In this document: one piece after another, positions 45,978 through 57,679 of the stretch
Layout of the letters: each line of letters starts with the position of its first letter
Position numbering within the stretch: the first letter of the stretch is position 1
NCBI GenBank assembly: GCA_032719365.1
Contig: CM064873.1
Span: 38,169,742 to 38,233,741, forward strand
Direction: 5' to 3'
Source: Prinsepia uniflora
Taxonomy: Eukaryota; Streptophyta; Magnoliopsida; Rosales; Rosaceae
Length of the DNA: 64,000 nt
Translations under genes and position numbers: made by a program
The notes under the pieces: generated by a model
The model's database searches: none
What the model saw: only the letters and a program-made list of their open reading frames with translations
What the model was told of the DNA's origin: nothing

Positions 45978-46311
45978 TGGGCACTGACACGACCCATCCC
46001 AATCCCCCCGGGATTACCATGGAATGTGTCATGCTCCCGTCAAACAAGAGGTGTCAGACAAGGGATAACCTGTTGCCATTGCCCAACCGGGCTTCCAGAG
46101 TGCGTAAGGATCGATGGAGGAGGTGTATGATGTCCCAGTCACTGGTGCAGTCGCATCCGGAATCAACCTGAAGGGCATTAAAAACAAAAGCTGTGAGTGG
46201 ACAAAAATAAACGAGTCTGTTTAAAACATTTATAAGGCATTTATGCCCCCCAGTAAAAGCATATACATGCACCATCATTTAAAATCATATATCATATAAT
46301 ATGAACCATAA

Positions 46312-49300
46312 TGACAAGACCCATCCCAATCCCCCCGGGATTACCATGGAATGTGCCCTGCTCCCGTCCAACAAGGGGTGTCAGACAAGGGATAACCAAG
46401 AGCTACTGCCCAACGGGGCATCCAGAGTGCGCAAGGATCGATGGAGGAGGTGTGCAATGTCCCAGTCCCTACTGCAAACGCATCCGTGATCAACCTGAAG
46501 GGCATTAAAACCAAAAGCTGTGAGTGGACAAAAACCAATAAATTTACCAAATACATTTATAAGACATTTATGCCCTCCAATAAAAACGTATGCATGCCAC
46601 AAAAACCAGTAACCAAAACGTTTGCTCAACCGAGCCATTAGGGCCTTAGCCCAAAAACCGTTAACCAAAAACCAAGTGTGGGAACTCAGCCCAAAACCGT
46701 GGAATACCACCACCATACATATTAAAACCATGTGGGTCACCACCCACGACCATAATTGAACATCAATTTAAAATCCGAAACCATTTAGGGTCCCTGACCC
46801 GACATACCATTTCATAACCAATAATCTATTTTTACCACATAACACATATCCAACCAATAAGCCATTTTATTCATTAATCCATATTTTACCATTACCATCA
46901 CCAGCATCCCAGATGCTTAGCGTCCCAGACGCTAGACGTCCCTGACGTCATATCTCACGGTTTCATAAGCTACGCGTGCTGCCCGGGGTCTCTCCGGGTC
47001 CATATATCTGACATCCCTGATGTCTGACGTCCCTGACGTCAATCATAGCAATCCTGCTCCTGAGTCATCATACGGCCCGGCTGCTCCGTATAATGACCCC
47101 TCGCAGGCAATGCACCGTGACTTCCCCAGTGTCCCAGACATCTGGAGGAGACCATCATATATCCTTGTATCCAGATGGTATATGGAAAACAGTTTTATTA
47201 AATCCTTTTATCACATCATTACAATGGGCCCTGCCCGAAATTTCCATAAAACCATGTAATTCCATTTAGGGTCCTTGACCCAAAATCACCATTATAAAAT
47301 ATAGGGTCCCTGCCCCGAAATCACATTTATTATCCAACTGGGCCTCATGCCCGATTTTATAAACCACTGGGCCCACGGCCCGATTTGTAAACCAACTGGG
47401 CCCGCAGCCCGACTTATAAACCCACTGGGCCCACGGCCCGAATTCATAAATCAACTGGGCCCCTGGCCCGATAACATAACTCAAATGGGTCTTAGCCCGA
47501 TTTCATACCAACTGGGCCCCTGGCCCGATTTCATTAACCAACTGGGCCCCCGACCCGATTTCAAATGGACTCCAAGTCCGAAATTTCCAACATAATTGGG
47601 CCTCAAGCCCGAGTTCATATTTCCAATTTCAAAACCATTTCATCACATTATATCCAAGTCATAAATATGAAAAATCCATGTAAAACCAGAAACCTCGATT
47701 TACGTGCAAGCACGTAAATCGCCTCGAAATACGTGAAACCGTACAATTTACCAACAACCAAATCAACATCACACAATCACAATCACAATCCATATAAAAC
47801 AGTTAGGCATGCATAGAATTTATAAAACCAAAGTCCACTCACAGACCGTTTTAACCGTGTGCCTCGATACGCGTGCCACCGGCCCTCCCGGGCCATACCA
47901 CTATCACCGGGACTCCCAATCCTGTCCAAATCACATTAGAGGGTTACCAACCTCATCATTAACATCCTATCAAAGTCTCGTAATTTTCCCGAATTTTTAC
48001 TTATTTTTAAACTTAATTTAAACCTTCGGACATCCCGAACACTATCGAGACGGTGTCCGATCGACCCGAAACCAATCCCAAAATGTTCGTTACATTAAAT
48101 AGGACAGAAGTCATGTTGACCTCACCTCAAGATTCCCAAACACGCGCCACCACGCGCCGCCGCAAGCGGCTGCGCGTGGAAGCCACGCGCCAGCTACAGT
48201 ACCAGCACAGTCATCCCCTTCGCCCGTTTGTCTGGTAAACGGGTTGAAAAACCCGCGAACAGACCCGATTCAATCTCATTCAATTTAACCTCAATTCGAT
48301 CCGTTCTTTCAACTGATCCCTTCCAATCCAACTCTAATTAAGTTCTGCAAGTTCAATTTCTCGAATCGTGGTCTAAAGCCTCACGACTATCGATCGATCC
48401 TCGACGGGTCTCCGATTCGGGTTCATAGATTTCGACCCTGTTTTTCAAATTAATTAACACAGTGAGTATCGTGAGAGTGTAAGGATCATTTCTACAAGAT
48501 GAATTTCATACAATCTCACCTCTAACCTAATGAACTCAAGCTCGAACACAGTCACTGTTCAAGCATGGAGTTTCGTCAACCACGACCGTTTCCGTTCAAT
48601 TGACGAACCCAGAAGCATCGTGGGATCATGATAGGCAGTTTCCCCACCTCAATTCCGTCGTCTAAACACTCCACGATCACGACTCAACCTCGAAATTCCT
48701 CCTCTGTCACCAAGCTCTTTCAGAGTCAAAACGGCACCAATTCCCTTCGTTCTTTCGACGTTTCTGATCGTGGCATTCCCAGAAGGCTGAATGTAACCTC
48801 CAATTCGATCCTCACGGCCTTAGGATTTGATTTCGAATTTTCCCTCCCATAATCTAATTTTCGAATTTTCTGTCTCACCACCCACACTCAGTCCCAGTGT
48901 TTCCCGAAATGAATCCAGTCTCCCTAGCCTCTCAATTCCCTCAATTCTGCCGTGAGAAGGCAGCCAAATCCTCCAGCCCTCACACTCTCTGTTTTGAAAT
49001 CGTCCACGGGTAAGAAAAACAAAGAAGAAGGAAATGGGGGAAAAAGATGGAGAAGGAATGATGGTGTAGGAATGATTGTGTTTGGAGGGAAACAAGGATC
49101 AGAATTCAGGGGATGGGTGACACTTGTCACTCATCCGGATGTGCACAGTCAACGGTCACTATTCACTATTATATTATTATTTTAATCCGAGCCTCGGTTC
49201 GTTAGTTCGTTTCCTTGACCATAACGTTGTCGTCGAATCTCCGATTTCGGCATGCCGCCTGTCGTTGGATTCGTATCGACGATACCTACGTAACGGTCCT

Positions 49301-49644
49301 TGGCCCTCGCCCATCGGACCTCCCGGTCAAAAAGTCAACATTTGGCCCCAAACATGCCAAATTACCAAAATACCCCTCAACTTCCGAACACCATAACTTT
49401 CTCTACGAATGTCGGAATCGAACGTGCCACCTGTCTATGAACTCGTGACGTCCTGAACTACGTCACGGTCATCGGTCAAAGTCCATTTGATCGTCTGAAC
49501 AAAAAGTCAACATTTTGCCCACGACCAGGGGCAAAACGGTCATTTTGCACATTTTGTCCGATTCCGCCCTACTAACCACCGTTCAACCTCGCTAATCAAG
49601 ATTAGTGACTAATCTAATCCCGGAATTCGGGACGGGTCGTTACA
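46312..49644 (-). mobile_element. Solo LTR 'K', nested in LTR J
   Basis: TGACAAGACCC at 46312 to GACGGGTCGTTACA at 49644, 3333 bp, with a perfect CATAA duplication at 46307-46311 and 49645-49649. It is the innermost unit of this stack. It has a GACGTC array (46907-47042), the GC hairpin with 7+5 bp stems (48151-48178) and the palindrome at 49111-49136. Confidence 0.88.
47333..47612. repeat. GGGCC/GGCCC minisatellite of LTR K
   Basis: About nine units of roughly 30 bp contain AACTGGGCCC, a 2-5 bp variable spacer and GGCCCGATTTCATAA. It is longer and more regular than the arrays in LTRs A and E. Confidence 0.8.
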
Positions 49645-50139
49645 CATAAACATAATTTTAGCCACTGCACCATACACTCCAATCCGACATCCCTGATGTC
49701 TGACGTCCCTGACGTCAATAAGGTCACAATCACAAGGCTACGCGTGCCACTCTGGTCTCAATTTCCGAGTTCAATCCCAGAATCCCGTTCGGGTACAGCA
49801 TCCCCGATGCTTAGCGTCATAGACATTGGACGTACTAGACGTCCGTGACCTCTCCGGGGTACCTCATCCGGAGGAGACAATATAATATGGAAGGATCTAT
49901 ACAGTGCAGTTCCTAATACATTTTATTGATATCCAAATGCAAAGCATAAATATATACATAGATAAAATCCAAACCAATCTTTAAGTTTCATCAGACCGGT
50001 CTCAAGCCCAAATACCGTGAAACGTGCCATAACCATAATTTCAATATCATCAAAACCATTATAAGTCCAAATAGTTGATTTAAATCCAAAATCATTTATT
50101 CGATTCCATTTTAGGGTCCCCGACCCGAATCACATGTAT

Positions 50140-50310
50140 AAATCAACTGGGCCCCTGGCCCGATTTCATAAGTTAACTGGCTCCTGGCCTGAATTCATAA
50201 GTCCACTGGGCCCCCGGCCCGAATTCACAAGTTAACTAGGCCCCTGGCCCGATTCATAAGTTAACTGGGCCCCTGGCCCGATTTCATAATTCAACTGGGC
50301 CTCTGGCCCG
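50140..50310. repeat. GGGCC/GGCCC minisatellite of LTR J
   Basis: About six units of AACTGGGCCCCTGGCCCGATT-like sequence. Here nearly every spacer is CCT, so the units are more alike than in LTR K. Confidence 0.75.
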
Positions 50311-51686
50311 ATTTTACTTTATCAAATCCGTAACCGTTTCATGAAATCAAATCCAACCACATTTATGGAAATCAGTGCAAATCCAGAAAACCTCGGTTTA
50401 CGTGCAAATACGTAAATCACCTCAAAATGCGTGAAATCATTTAAATTCACCGATATTCAAAGTAAATCATTTAATCATAATTATAAAAATCATGAAACAG
50501 TTATGCATGCATCGAATTTATAAAACCAATGTCCACTCACAGACCATTTAACCGAGCGCCTCGATACGCGTGTCATAGGCCTTCCCGGGCCACACCACTA
50601 TCACCGGGACTCCCAATCCTGTCCAAATCACATTAGAGGATTACTAACCTCATCATTAACATCATATTCAAGTCCAGTAATTTTCCCGAATTTTTAAGTA
50701 TTTTTAAACTGGATTTAAAACCTTCGGACATCCCGAACAATATCGAAACGGGATCCGATCGACACGAAACCAACGCCAAAATGTTCGTTACATTGTATAG
50801 GATAAAAGTCATGTTGATCATACATCGGGATTCGCACTCACGTGCCCCCACGAGCCACCGCAAGCGGCTGCGCGTGGAAGCCACGCGCCAGCTACAGTAC
50901 CCACACAGTCATCCCTCTCACCCGTTTGTCTGTAAAACGGGTTGAAAAACCCGCGAACAGACCCGGTTCAAATCCTAGCAATTCGACATCGATTCCAACA
51001 ATTCAAATGTCCATTAGCATCGAATTAGTTTCAATTAGAGATTTGTGGACTAAATTACAAACAATCTTACCTCAAACCTTAAGATCAAGGATGATCACTC
51101 GAAGAACAATCCGATCACTGTTCATCATCCAAAATTCTCCCATGTCAATCGATTCCTTCAATTGATGCATCCATTAGCATCGTGAGGTCATAATGAACTC
51201 AATCCCCAGTCCAATTGCATCAATCCAAGCCTCAAATCCCACGACTCAAGCACGAAATTTCTACAGCTACAGTAGTTCTGTTCTTCCTCAAACGGGCCTC
51301 AATTCTCTTCGTTCCTTCGATGTAAATGATCGTGACAATCCCAGAAGACTCAAACTAAGCTCCATTTTGATCGTTACGGCCCAATTCCTCCAATTCGAAT
51401 TTCCCCCCGAATTTTCTGAATTTCGAAATTCCAGCCCTTATCTCTCAATTAATCCCTCGTGTTTTCCCAATTCAATTCAGTCTCAATTCTCACCAATTTT
51501 CGTTCAAAAATTCAGTGGATAGGGAGGAGATTAAGGGTAGAAGAAAATTGAAGTTTGGTTGTACACGGTTGAAGAAGTCTGAAGAGATTAATGGAGGATT
51601 TAAACAATAATTAAGTTAATTAATTAATAAAACATAATCATAATGTTCCCCCAAAACATGGATCTGTGTTTAGGTCAGAATTTAAG

Positions 51687-51712
51687 GGATGAGTGACACT
51701 TGTCACTCATCC
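51687..51712. repeat. 26-bp perfect palindrome in LTR J
   Basis: Arms GGATGAGTGACA and TGTCACTCATCC are perfectly complementary around a 2-bp centre (CT). Related copies lie at 15672-15697 (LTR E), 49111-49136 (K), 63016-63041 (M) and, shorter, at 56771-56792. Confidence 0.9.
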
Positions 51713-52777
51713 AAGTGTGTCCAGTCACTAGGTACTGTTCATATTAAAATATTATTTTAATCCCGGTTCGTTCGGTTAATCGAGTCCGTTCCCGTGACCA
51801 TAACTTCGTCGTCGAATCTCCGATTTCAGCATGCCGCCTGTCATTGGATTCGTATCGACGAAACCTACGTAACGGTCCTTGGCCCTCGTCCATTGGACTT
51901 CCCGGGTCAAAAGTCAACATTTGGCCCCATTTAAGTCAAATTACGAAAATGCCCTTGGGCTTCCGTACATCATAACTTCTTCCACGAATGTCGGAATCGA
52001 ATGTGCCACCTGTCTATGAACTCGTGACGTCCCGAACTACGTCACGGTCATCGGTCAAAGTCCGTTTGATCATCTGAATTAAAAGTCAACGTTTTGCCCA
52101 CGCCTAGGGGCAAAACGGTCATTTTGCACAATTCGTCCGAAATCACTCAACTAATCCCAGATTAGTAAATCATAATTAGATATTATTAAATCCCGATATT
52201 CGGGACGGGTCGTTACAGGCACTCTTGAGATCCAGCAGATTGATTGACTTGTGATTTACTGTTGTGTTTTTTTATGCTTTTGGATGTGTTGGGCAATGGC
52301 CAGGTTTAGATGGCTTGATGGATTTCTGGGTTATGTTCTGTACTTGGATTTTGATTCATGATGTTAGGCTGAGGCCCCGTGTTTATATTTCCTGGCTAAA
52401 GCCCGAGGTTTGAGAAAAGGAAAATGATTTTGGTTTTCACACAAGGTTTTCTGATACTAGAAATGAAATGGATTATGAAATGATTTTCGAATGCATGCAT
52501 TGGTTTTACTTGGAGGGTAGAAATGTCTTTTCTGTAACATGTTTTATAACTGATTCATTATTGTCCACTCACACCTTTTGTGTTTTTATTGACCCTCCAG
52601 GTCGTGGCGCGATGATCGAGGCTGATTGAGAGGTGAAGGCATGAGTGGGCACATGGGCGGCTATCCCTTGTTTGGTAAGTGCTGGGGGCAATTTTGGGAA
52701 CTTCAGTTAACTTGTTAGACGGGAGCAGGACTGGGCACGGTTATCAATGTTCCTCAGGGGACGGTCTTGTCATGTGA

Positions 52778-54430
52778 ACCCCTCCTTAATTGTGGACACA
52801 TGTGGTTGTGTTCAGGAGTAACGAGAGAGTACTTGGTGATGCCACGTTTGGCATGTGTAGCGAGTGTCATGGGATTGGATTAAGTTGGATTAAGGTAAGG
52901 TGACTTGTGACGATATGGTTGAGGACCATTGTGCGTTCCATTGTAGGATGACGGTAGGAAGTTGAGCAGAAGTGACTATAACTGATCGATATGAGGTTAT
53001 TGAAGAGAACCCACAATCTAGACGTGCCTTTAGATGTGTGGTATTCTTGATTGATTTGATCTGATGCAGTGGTTTGATCATTGGTGGAACTTGAAGGCGA
53101 AGTAGTGAGAACGTAAGTAGGATCCACGTAGGAGTGATTGGATCGGGATTGGATCGCTTCTGGCTCAGGTTTGAGTTGTTGTGAATTAGGAGGATCGTAT
53201 ATGCAGGACGTGTGTGGTCCGTCTCGCATACGTATGGGTTTTGGTTTTGGATCTAGTGCTGGGTCTGCCCCGTGTACGTAATTGAGATGTGATTGGGGTT
53301 CATATTGGTTGGGAGACCCAAGAGACTGGGAGACTCGGAAGGGACTTGAGTTGGACTTCCCCGGAAGACTTGTAGTTCAGCCTAGTGGTAGGATTGGACC
53401 GACGGACTGCAAAAGTGAAGTGTGATTGGCTTGTGGGCAGGTGGTAATCAGTATAGTTACGAGAATGTTTGTGTGCCCTGGAGATACACTATGAGGGTGA
53501 CGGGTACACCATGATGTTGTTGGGTGGACTTTGGGCGAAGTAGAGCTCGGTTGATGCCGATGTAGTTGATTGATGGACTTACCGTAGGATTTCGTTGGAA
53601 GTGCTTGAGGATGTACTTTACGATCGCTATGATTGAGGTATTCTAATCTCTATTTGATTAAAAAAAATTGTGGAGTTGTCGTTGCATGTGCTTGGTGGTA
53701 TGCACCCTGATTTTGGTTGGTTGTGATTGGTGCATGTGCTTGAGATGTGTTCCGATGTGATTGGACGTGCATCGTGATGTACTAGTAGAGGTGTTGGTGA
53801 TCGGCCTGGTGCCGAGATATGTTGTTGGTTATTTTGGTGAATCGGAACAGTTTCGATGAGATTGACTAGTTGAGATGAAGACTGAATCAGGGTGATCCCG
53901 AGTGATCTGATTGGTTATGACAGGAGTTAGTGTTGATGTGAGCTAGATGCTCAGAGCCATGAGTGGCTGGTGGGACCCTAACATTGAGATGTGTGAGCAC
54001 GGTTAAACAGGTATGTGATAGGGTCCGGTTGCAGACAGATAGTGTGGGACGTGAATGGTGTTCCCACAGGTTAACAGCGTTGGTCGTTAGTGGAACCACC
54101 GGTGAGATGATTGGTGTAGTGGTATGAGCGAATACGTTGTGACTCCAGTAAGGTAGGCGCGAATCGTTGACGGAAGTAGTACAGATCATTGAATGGGTAT
54201 TGATGCATGGGAGTACCGAGGTTGGTAGATGTCGTCTTGCACATTGGTTTGCGAGGTGAGATTTGTGTCATTGACGGCAGACTCGCACGATGTACTGAGG
54301 TGTTGGTACGAGCTGCTCTTGACTCGAGAAGGAGTCGAGATTGATGTAATTGGTAGTAATGGTGTTGTGACATACCTATGTTGCTTGAGCCGCGAGTGTC
54401 GATCGGTGCAAGTTCGGGGTACTGCGGGTA
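52778..54430 (+). other. Continuation of the interior of element L, non-coding
   Basis: After the TGTGA duplication the G-rich interior begun at about 42870 continues. It contains GCTCAGAGCCATGAGTGGCTGG near 53950, which pairs in reverse with sequence in element C near 6839. The longest frames are short and match no retroelement protein. A second LTR for element L was not found. Confidence 0.5.
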
Positions 54431-54440
54431 CGAATCGTCT

Positions 54441-55524
54441 CATGTTCAATTTTCAGCCCAAATTTCAGTGGGCTTCCACCGAATCATTTCATGTTCAATT
54501 TTCAGCACCTAATTCCTTCTTTCTTGTGGAAAATTGTCCAATTCAAGCTTGAATTTGTTTCCTTTTTATATAGGAAACCTTTTTAATTAGGTTTTTTATT
54601 ACCTTTTTCCTTTAGGACTTTAATTTAATTAGTTTAATCCTTTTCCTTTTAGAATTTAAATTGTAAACTCCTATTTATTTGAGGATTAATTTTCTCCTAT
54701 AAATAGAGAGGCTTACGTTATTTGTAAAGAGTCGCTCATTATTTGTACCAAAACTCTGCAAAAACCAATTCTTCCTTTCCTTTTAAGGCAGAAATTCTTT
54801 GTGCAAAATTAAACTACACCATCTTCCACAATTCATCATCCTTCATTGACATATGGTGAATTTCTGAGTGTCTCACCAAAGAGTGTCAAACCACCTAGCA
54901 TCTATAGGGCGAATTCCCGAGAATTCAAAGTATTACTCTACCTCTTTACTCTATAGTCTTCTCTTTGCATTGGAATATCATACGTATGGATTGATTCTTA
55001 ATATTATTATGGTTTTATGATTTATTTTAATTTCAATAATCTTGCATGTGTTTCAATATCATGGTTTTTGTGTATGCTTGGATGTTGTGCTTAATGCTTG
55101 ATTAGATATAGGGTGAATTCCCAAGTCTAGATCATTGAAAGTTTATAGGGCGAATTCCCGAGCACGTGCTTGAAATAATATGCATGTATTTCGTGGAACT
55201 AAGGTTATGGAATTTCGTAGGTTTTGAAGTTGTTATAATTTATGAATGAGTTAGGTTAAAAATGAGTTAACCATGTAAATAGTAAGTTAGGTTAAATTAG
55301 ACTAGATTAGGTTAGTTAATCACGTAGCATAATAGAAACAATCAAATACCTCATAATTAATTAATCAAACGATAATCATACTTAGGTACCCTCAATCCCC
55401 GGTTAAGAACGATCCTTACTTATCAATGCTACAATCCACAAAAAAGGGTTTGAATTTGCATATGTTTTCATTAAGTGTTGAGTGTGGCTTTGTATTTACT
55501 TTAATGCTTAGTTTTAGCGTACCA
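54441..55524 (+). mobile_element. Athila/Tat-like LTR
   Basis: The sequence type changes to AT-rich and ends ...GCGTACCA just before a tRNA-Asp-type primer site, as expected of a 5' LTR. A TATA box (TATAAATAG, 54699-54707) fits the LTR promoter. TAGGGCGAATTCCCGAG-like palindromic words occur at 54905, 55109 and 55146. The left boundary is uncertain. The phrase TCATGTTCAATTTTCAGC is duplicated near 54440 and 54490, and TG at 54441 is only the best guess. Confidence 0.6.
54699..54707 (+). promoter_or_regulatory. TATA box of the Athila-like LTR
   Basis: TATAAATAG lies about 0.8 kb upstream of the primer site and is followed by a leader-like sequence with GAGAGGC. Confidence 0.5.
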
Positions 55525-55529
55525 ATTTT

Positions 55530-55550
55530 TAGCGCCATTGTTGAGGATTG
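55530..55550 (+). other. Primer-binding site, tRNA-Asp type
   Basis: TAGCGCCATTGTTGAGGATTG is close to the usual TGGCGCCGTTG-type site of Athila/Tat elements. The second base G to A and later changes show erosion. Confidence 0.65.
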
Positions 55551-56472
55551 AGATAATCTCTTGTATAATTTTGTTTATGTATATATATTCATAATGTAAA
55601 TATTATATTCATACATATCTTTATCCTTGTATATAAATTGTAATACTTTTTGTTAGAAACATTTCTTTTAGTAAATATTTGTTTTTAAACCCAAAAAAAT
55701 TTCAAAAAAAAATTCCAAAATTAAAATTAAAAGAAATAAAAAAAATTATTTTTCAAAAAAAATAATTAAAAAAATTAAAAAAAATTCTCAAATAATATAA
55801 GGAATAATTTGTTTTTCAAACTAGGCTCGGCTATATGTGGATCACTTGTCTTCCTAGTTTAGATCGTGATCTTTAATGGAATAGGTGAAGTTATAAACCC
55901 TTCATGGGCCTTAAAAGTCTTGAAGTTGGGGCAGAGTTTGTTAACACTTGAGTTATCTTGGACCGAATACATGTCCGCCCTGAGAAGTAGGATTTCGGAG
56001 TTCCAAAATCCTGTTCGCACTAAGAAGTAGAACTTCAGAGTTCCAAAATCATCCTCCTCTTGCATGTATTCTTTCTACCTAGTCACTTTGGACTTGCCCA
56101 AATGAGGACAATGGTTTGAAATCCAAGCTAATGACTTGGGCCGCACGGACGTAGAAGTCTCCATCTAAACCTTGAAGCTATGTGACCCATATATGACTTT
56201 GACTTCCCAACGTATAAATTGTTTCCTATTAAATGTTTTAGAGTTGCATGAATCCCAAAACTTTTTTCTTCAAAATCTTACTTTTGGGACTAGGTTGCTC
56301 CCTTTTTATTTACTTACTCCTTAACCCTTCGTGATGTGTGGATTTCATCACCACACATTGTAGACTCGAATCTATGGACATGAGGTTGGGGCGAAGGTTG
56401 TAAACACTTGGGTCTGGTAAACCTCTATTTTGAAAACTTGCATCGGTTGGTTATGGTGTCTAGAAGGGTTAT
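55551..56472 (+). other. Leader/5' interior remnant of the Athila-like element
   Basis: An A-rich stretch (55680-55800) is followed by a low-coding region with a short duplication of AGAAGTAG-ATTTCGGAGTTCCAAAATC near 55983 and 56032. No gag frame is recognisable. The remnant ends at the LTR fragment starting at 56473. Confidence 0.45.
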
Positions 56473-57050
56473 TGTAACGCCCCAAACTTTTCATAAATTG
56501 TAAAATCGAAAAATTAATGTGAAATGGCCATTTTGTCTTTAGTTAGGGAAAAATGTTGACTTTTGACCTGGGCCACTATTTGGACTTTGATCGAGACCCG
56601 TTACGTTGATCGAGACGTCATGAGTCCGTAGACAGATGGCACGTCGAAATCGGACGTTCGACGGGAAAGTTATGGGTTACGGAAGAAAATTGGCACTATT
56701 CACATTTTTTTCGAGAAAATGTACAGTTGGCTGGATTTAATTGGTCAAAATATCAAACCTGGACCAATTGATGAGTGACAAGTGTCACTTATCTAATTGA
56801 CCCAAGCCCTCAAATTTTGGGTTCATTGTATCATCTTCATTCATCCTCTTTGTTTCATTCCACCCGAAAGCCAAAACCCATAAAACTCAACCCAACCATC
56901 AATCCATCATCTTCTGTGTTTGCTTGAGAGAGTGAGAGTGAAAGGGAGGCTGAGAGACGACAGAGACAAGGCTGCGGAGGAACCACAACCCAAGTAAAAA
57001 TCCGAAACCCGATTTTGGCCGAAATTCGAATTCATTTTCTAGGGTCAGTT
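56473..57050 (+). mobile_element. Plus-strand LTR fragment
   Basis: It starts TGTAACGCCCC and follows the related LTRs (TGTTGACTTTTGAC, GGCACGTCGAAATCGGACG, palindrome variant at 56771-56792) for about 580 bp, then is cut by a minus-strand LTR fragment. Confidence 0.65.
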
Positions 57051-57497
57051 AGACACGACCCATCCCAATCCCTTTGGGATTAACTTGGGATGTGTCATGC
57101 TCCTGTCTGACACGAAGTGTTAAACAAGGGATAATACGTACCTCCGCCCATACGGGGCTCCCAGGGCGCGCCAGGATCGGTGGAGGAGTGCGATGTCTCG
57201 GTCTCCACTACAGCTCGCATCCATGATCAACTTGAAGGACAGTAAAACCATCCAGAACTGTGAGTGGACGAAAATCAACAAGTTCATAAAAGCACATTTC
57301 ATAAAGATATTTATGCCCTTCATTAAAAAGTATGCATGCATCGAAAATCAGTAATCAAAACATTTACTCAATAGGGCCTTAGCCCAAAAACCGTAACTCA
57401 AAACTAAGTGTGGGAACTCAGCCCAAAATAGTAGAATACCAAATTCGTAAACACAAACCAAGTGAGCCACTACCCGAATCCATAAACACAAATCCGT
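57051..57497 (-). mobile_element. Minus-strand LTR fragment
   Basis: It begins GACACGACCCATCCC with the terminal TG disturbed and runs through GTCTGACACGAAGTGT, GTGAGTGGACG and TATGCATGCATCG like the starts of LTRs A, J and K. It stops abruptly near 57497, where sequence like the element L interior begins (57498-57679). Confidence 0.6.
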
Positions 57498-57679
57498 GAG
57501 GTCGGGGTTTGTGGTTATGTAGTTGTTATGGTTGGGCCGATTTACGACCGAATTGGAGATGGTATTGCTAGGTGCAACCGAGGTAGTGAATGGTTGGTGG
57601 ATGACTCTGGACGAGTCCAGTAAAACAGCGGTGTTGGTTGAGCATTGAGTTGCTCAGAGTTGTGGATTACGAGGGATAT

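Larger units (their letters stand above)
45985..52217 (-). mobile_element. Solo LTR 'J', nested in LTR I and split by K
   Basis: TGACACGACCC at 45985 to GACGGGTCGTTACA at 52217, with a perfect GGCAC duplication at 45980-45984 and 52218-52222. Without K it is about 2.9 kb. It carries a GACGTC array (49682-49845), a GGGCC minisatellite (about 50140-50310), the GC hairpin (50849-50876) and a perfect 26-bp palindrome (51687-51712). Confidence 0.88.
43402..52772 (+). mobile_element. Solo LTR 'I', split by LTRs J and K
   Basis: TGTAACGACCC at 43402 to GGACGGTCTTGTCA at 52772, flanked by a perfect TGTGA duplication (43397-43401 and 52773-52777). Without nested J it is about 3.13 kb and is the same subfamily as LTR D, with five TTTAAAG palindromes at 45764-45977 and the GC hairpin near 44675. 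Confidence 0.87.

Noticed and set aside
47333..47612. CRISPR-like regular repeat array
   Set aside because: The units are contiguous, imperfect and inside a plant LTR, without unique spacers or cas genes. It is a minisatellite.
54229..54552. 107-codon frame at the end of the element L interior
   Set aside because: It crosses from one repeat type into the start of the Athila-like LTR and resembles no retroelement protein.
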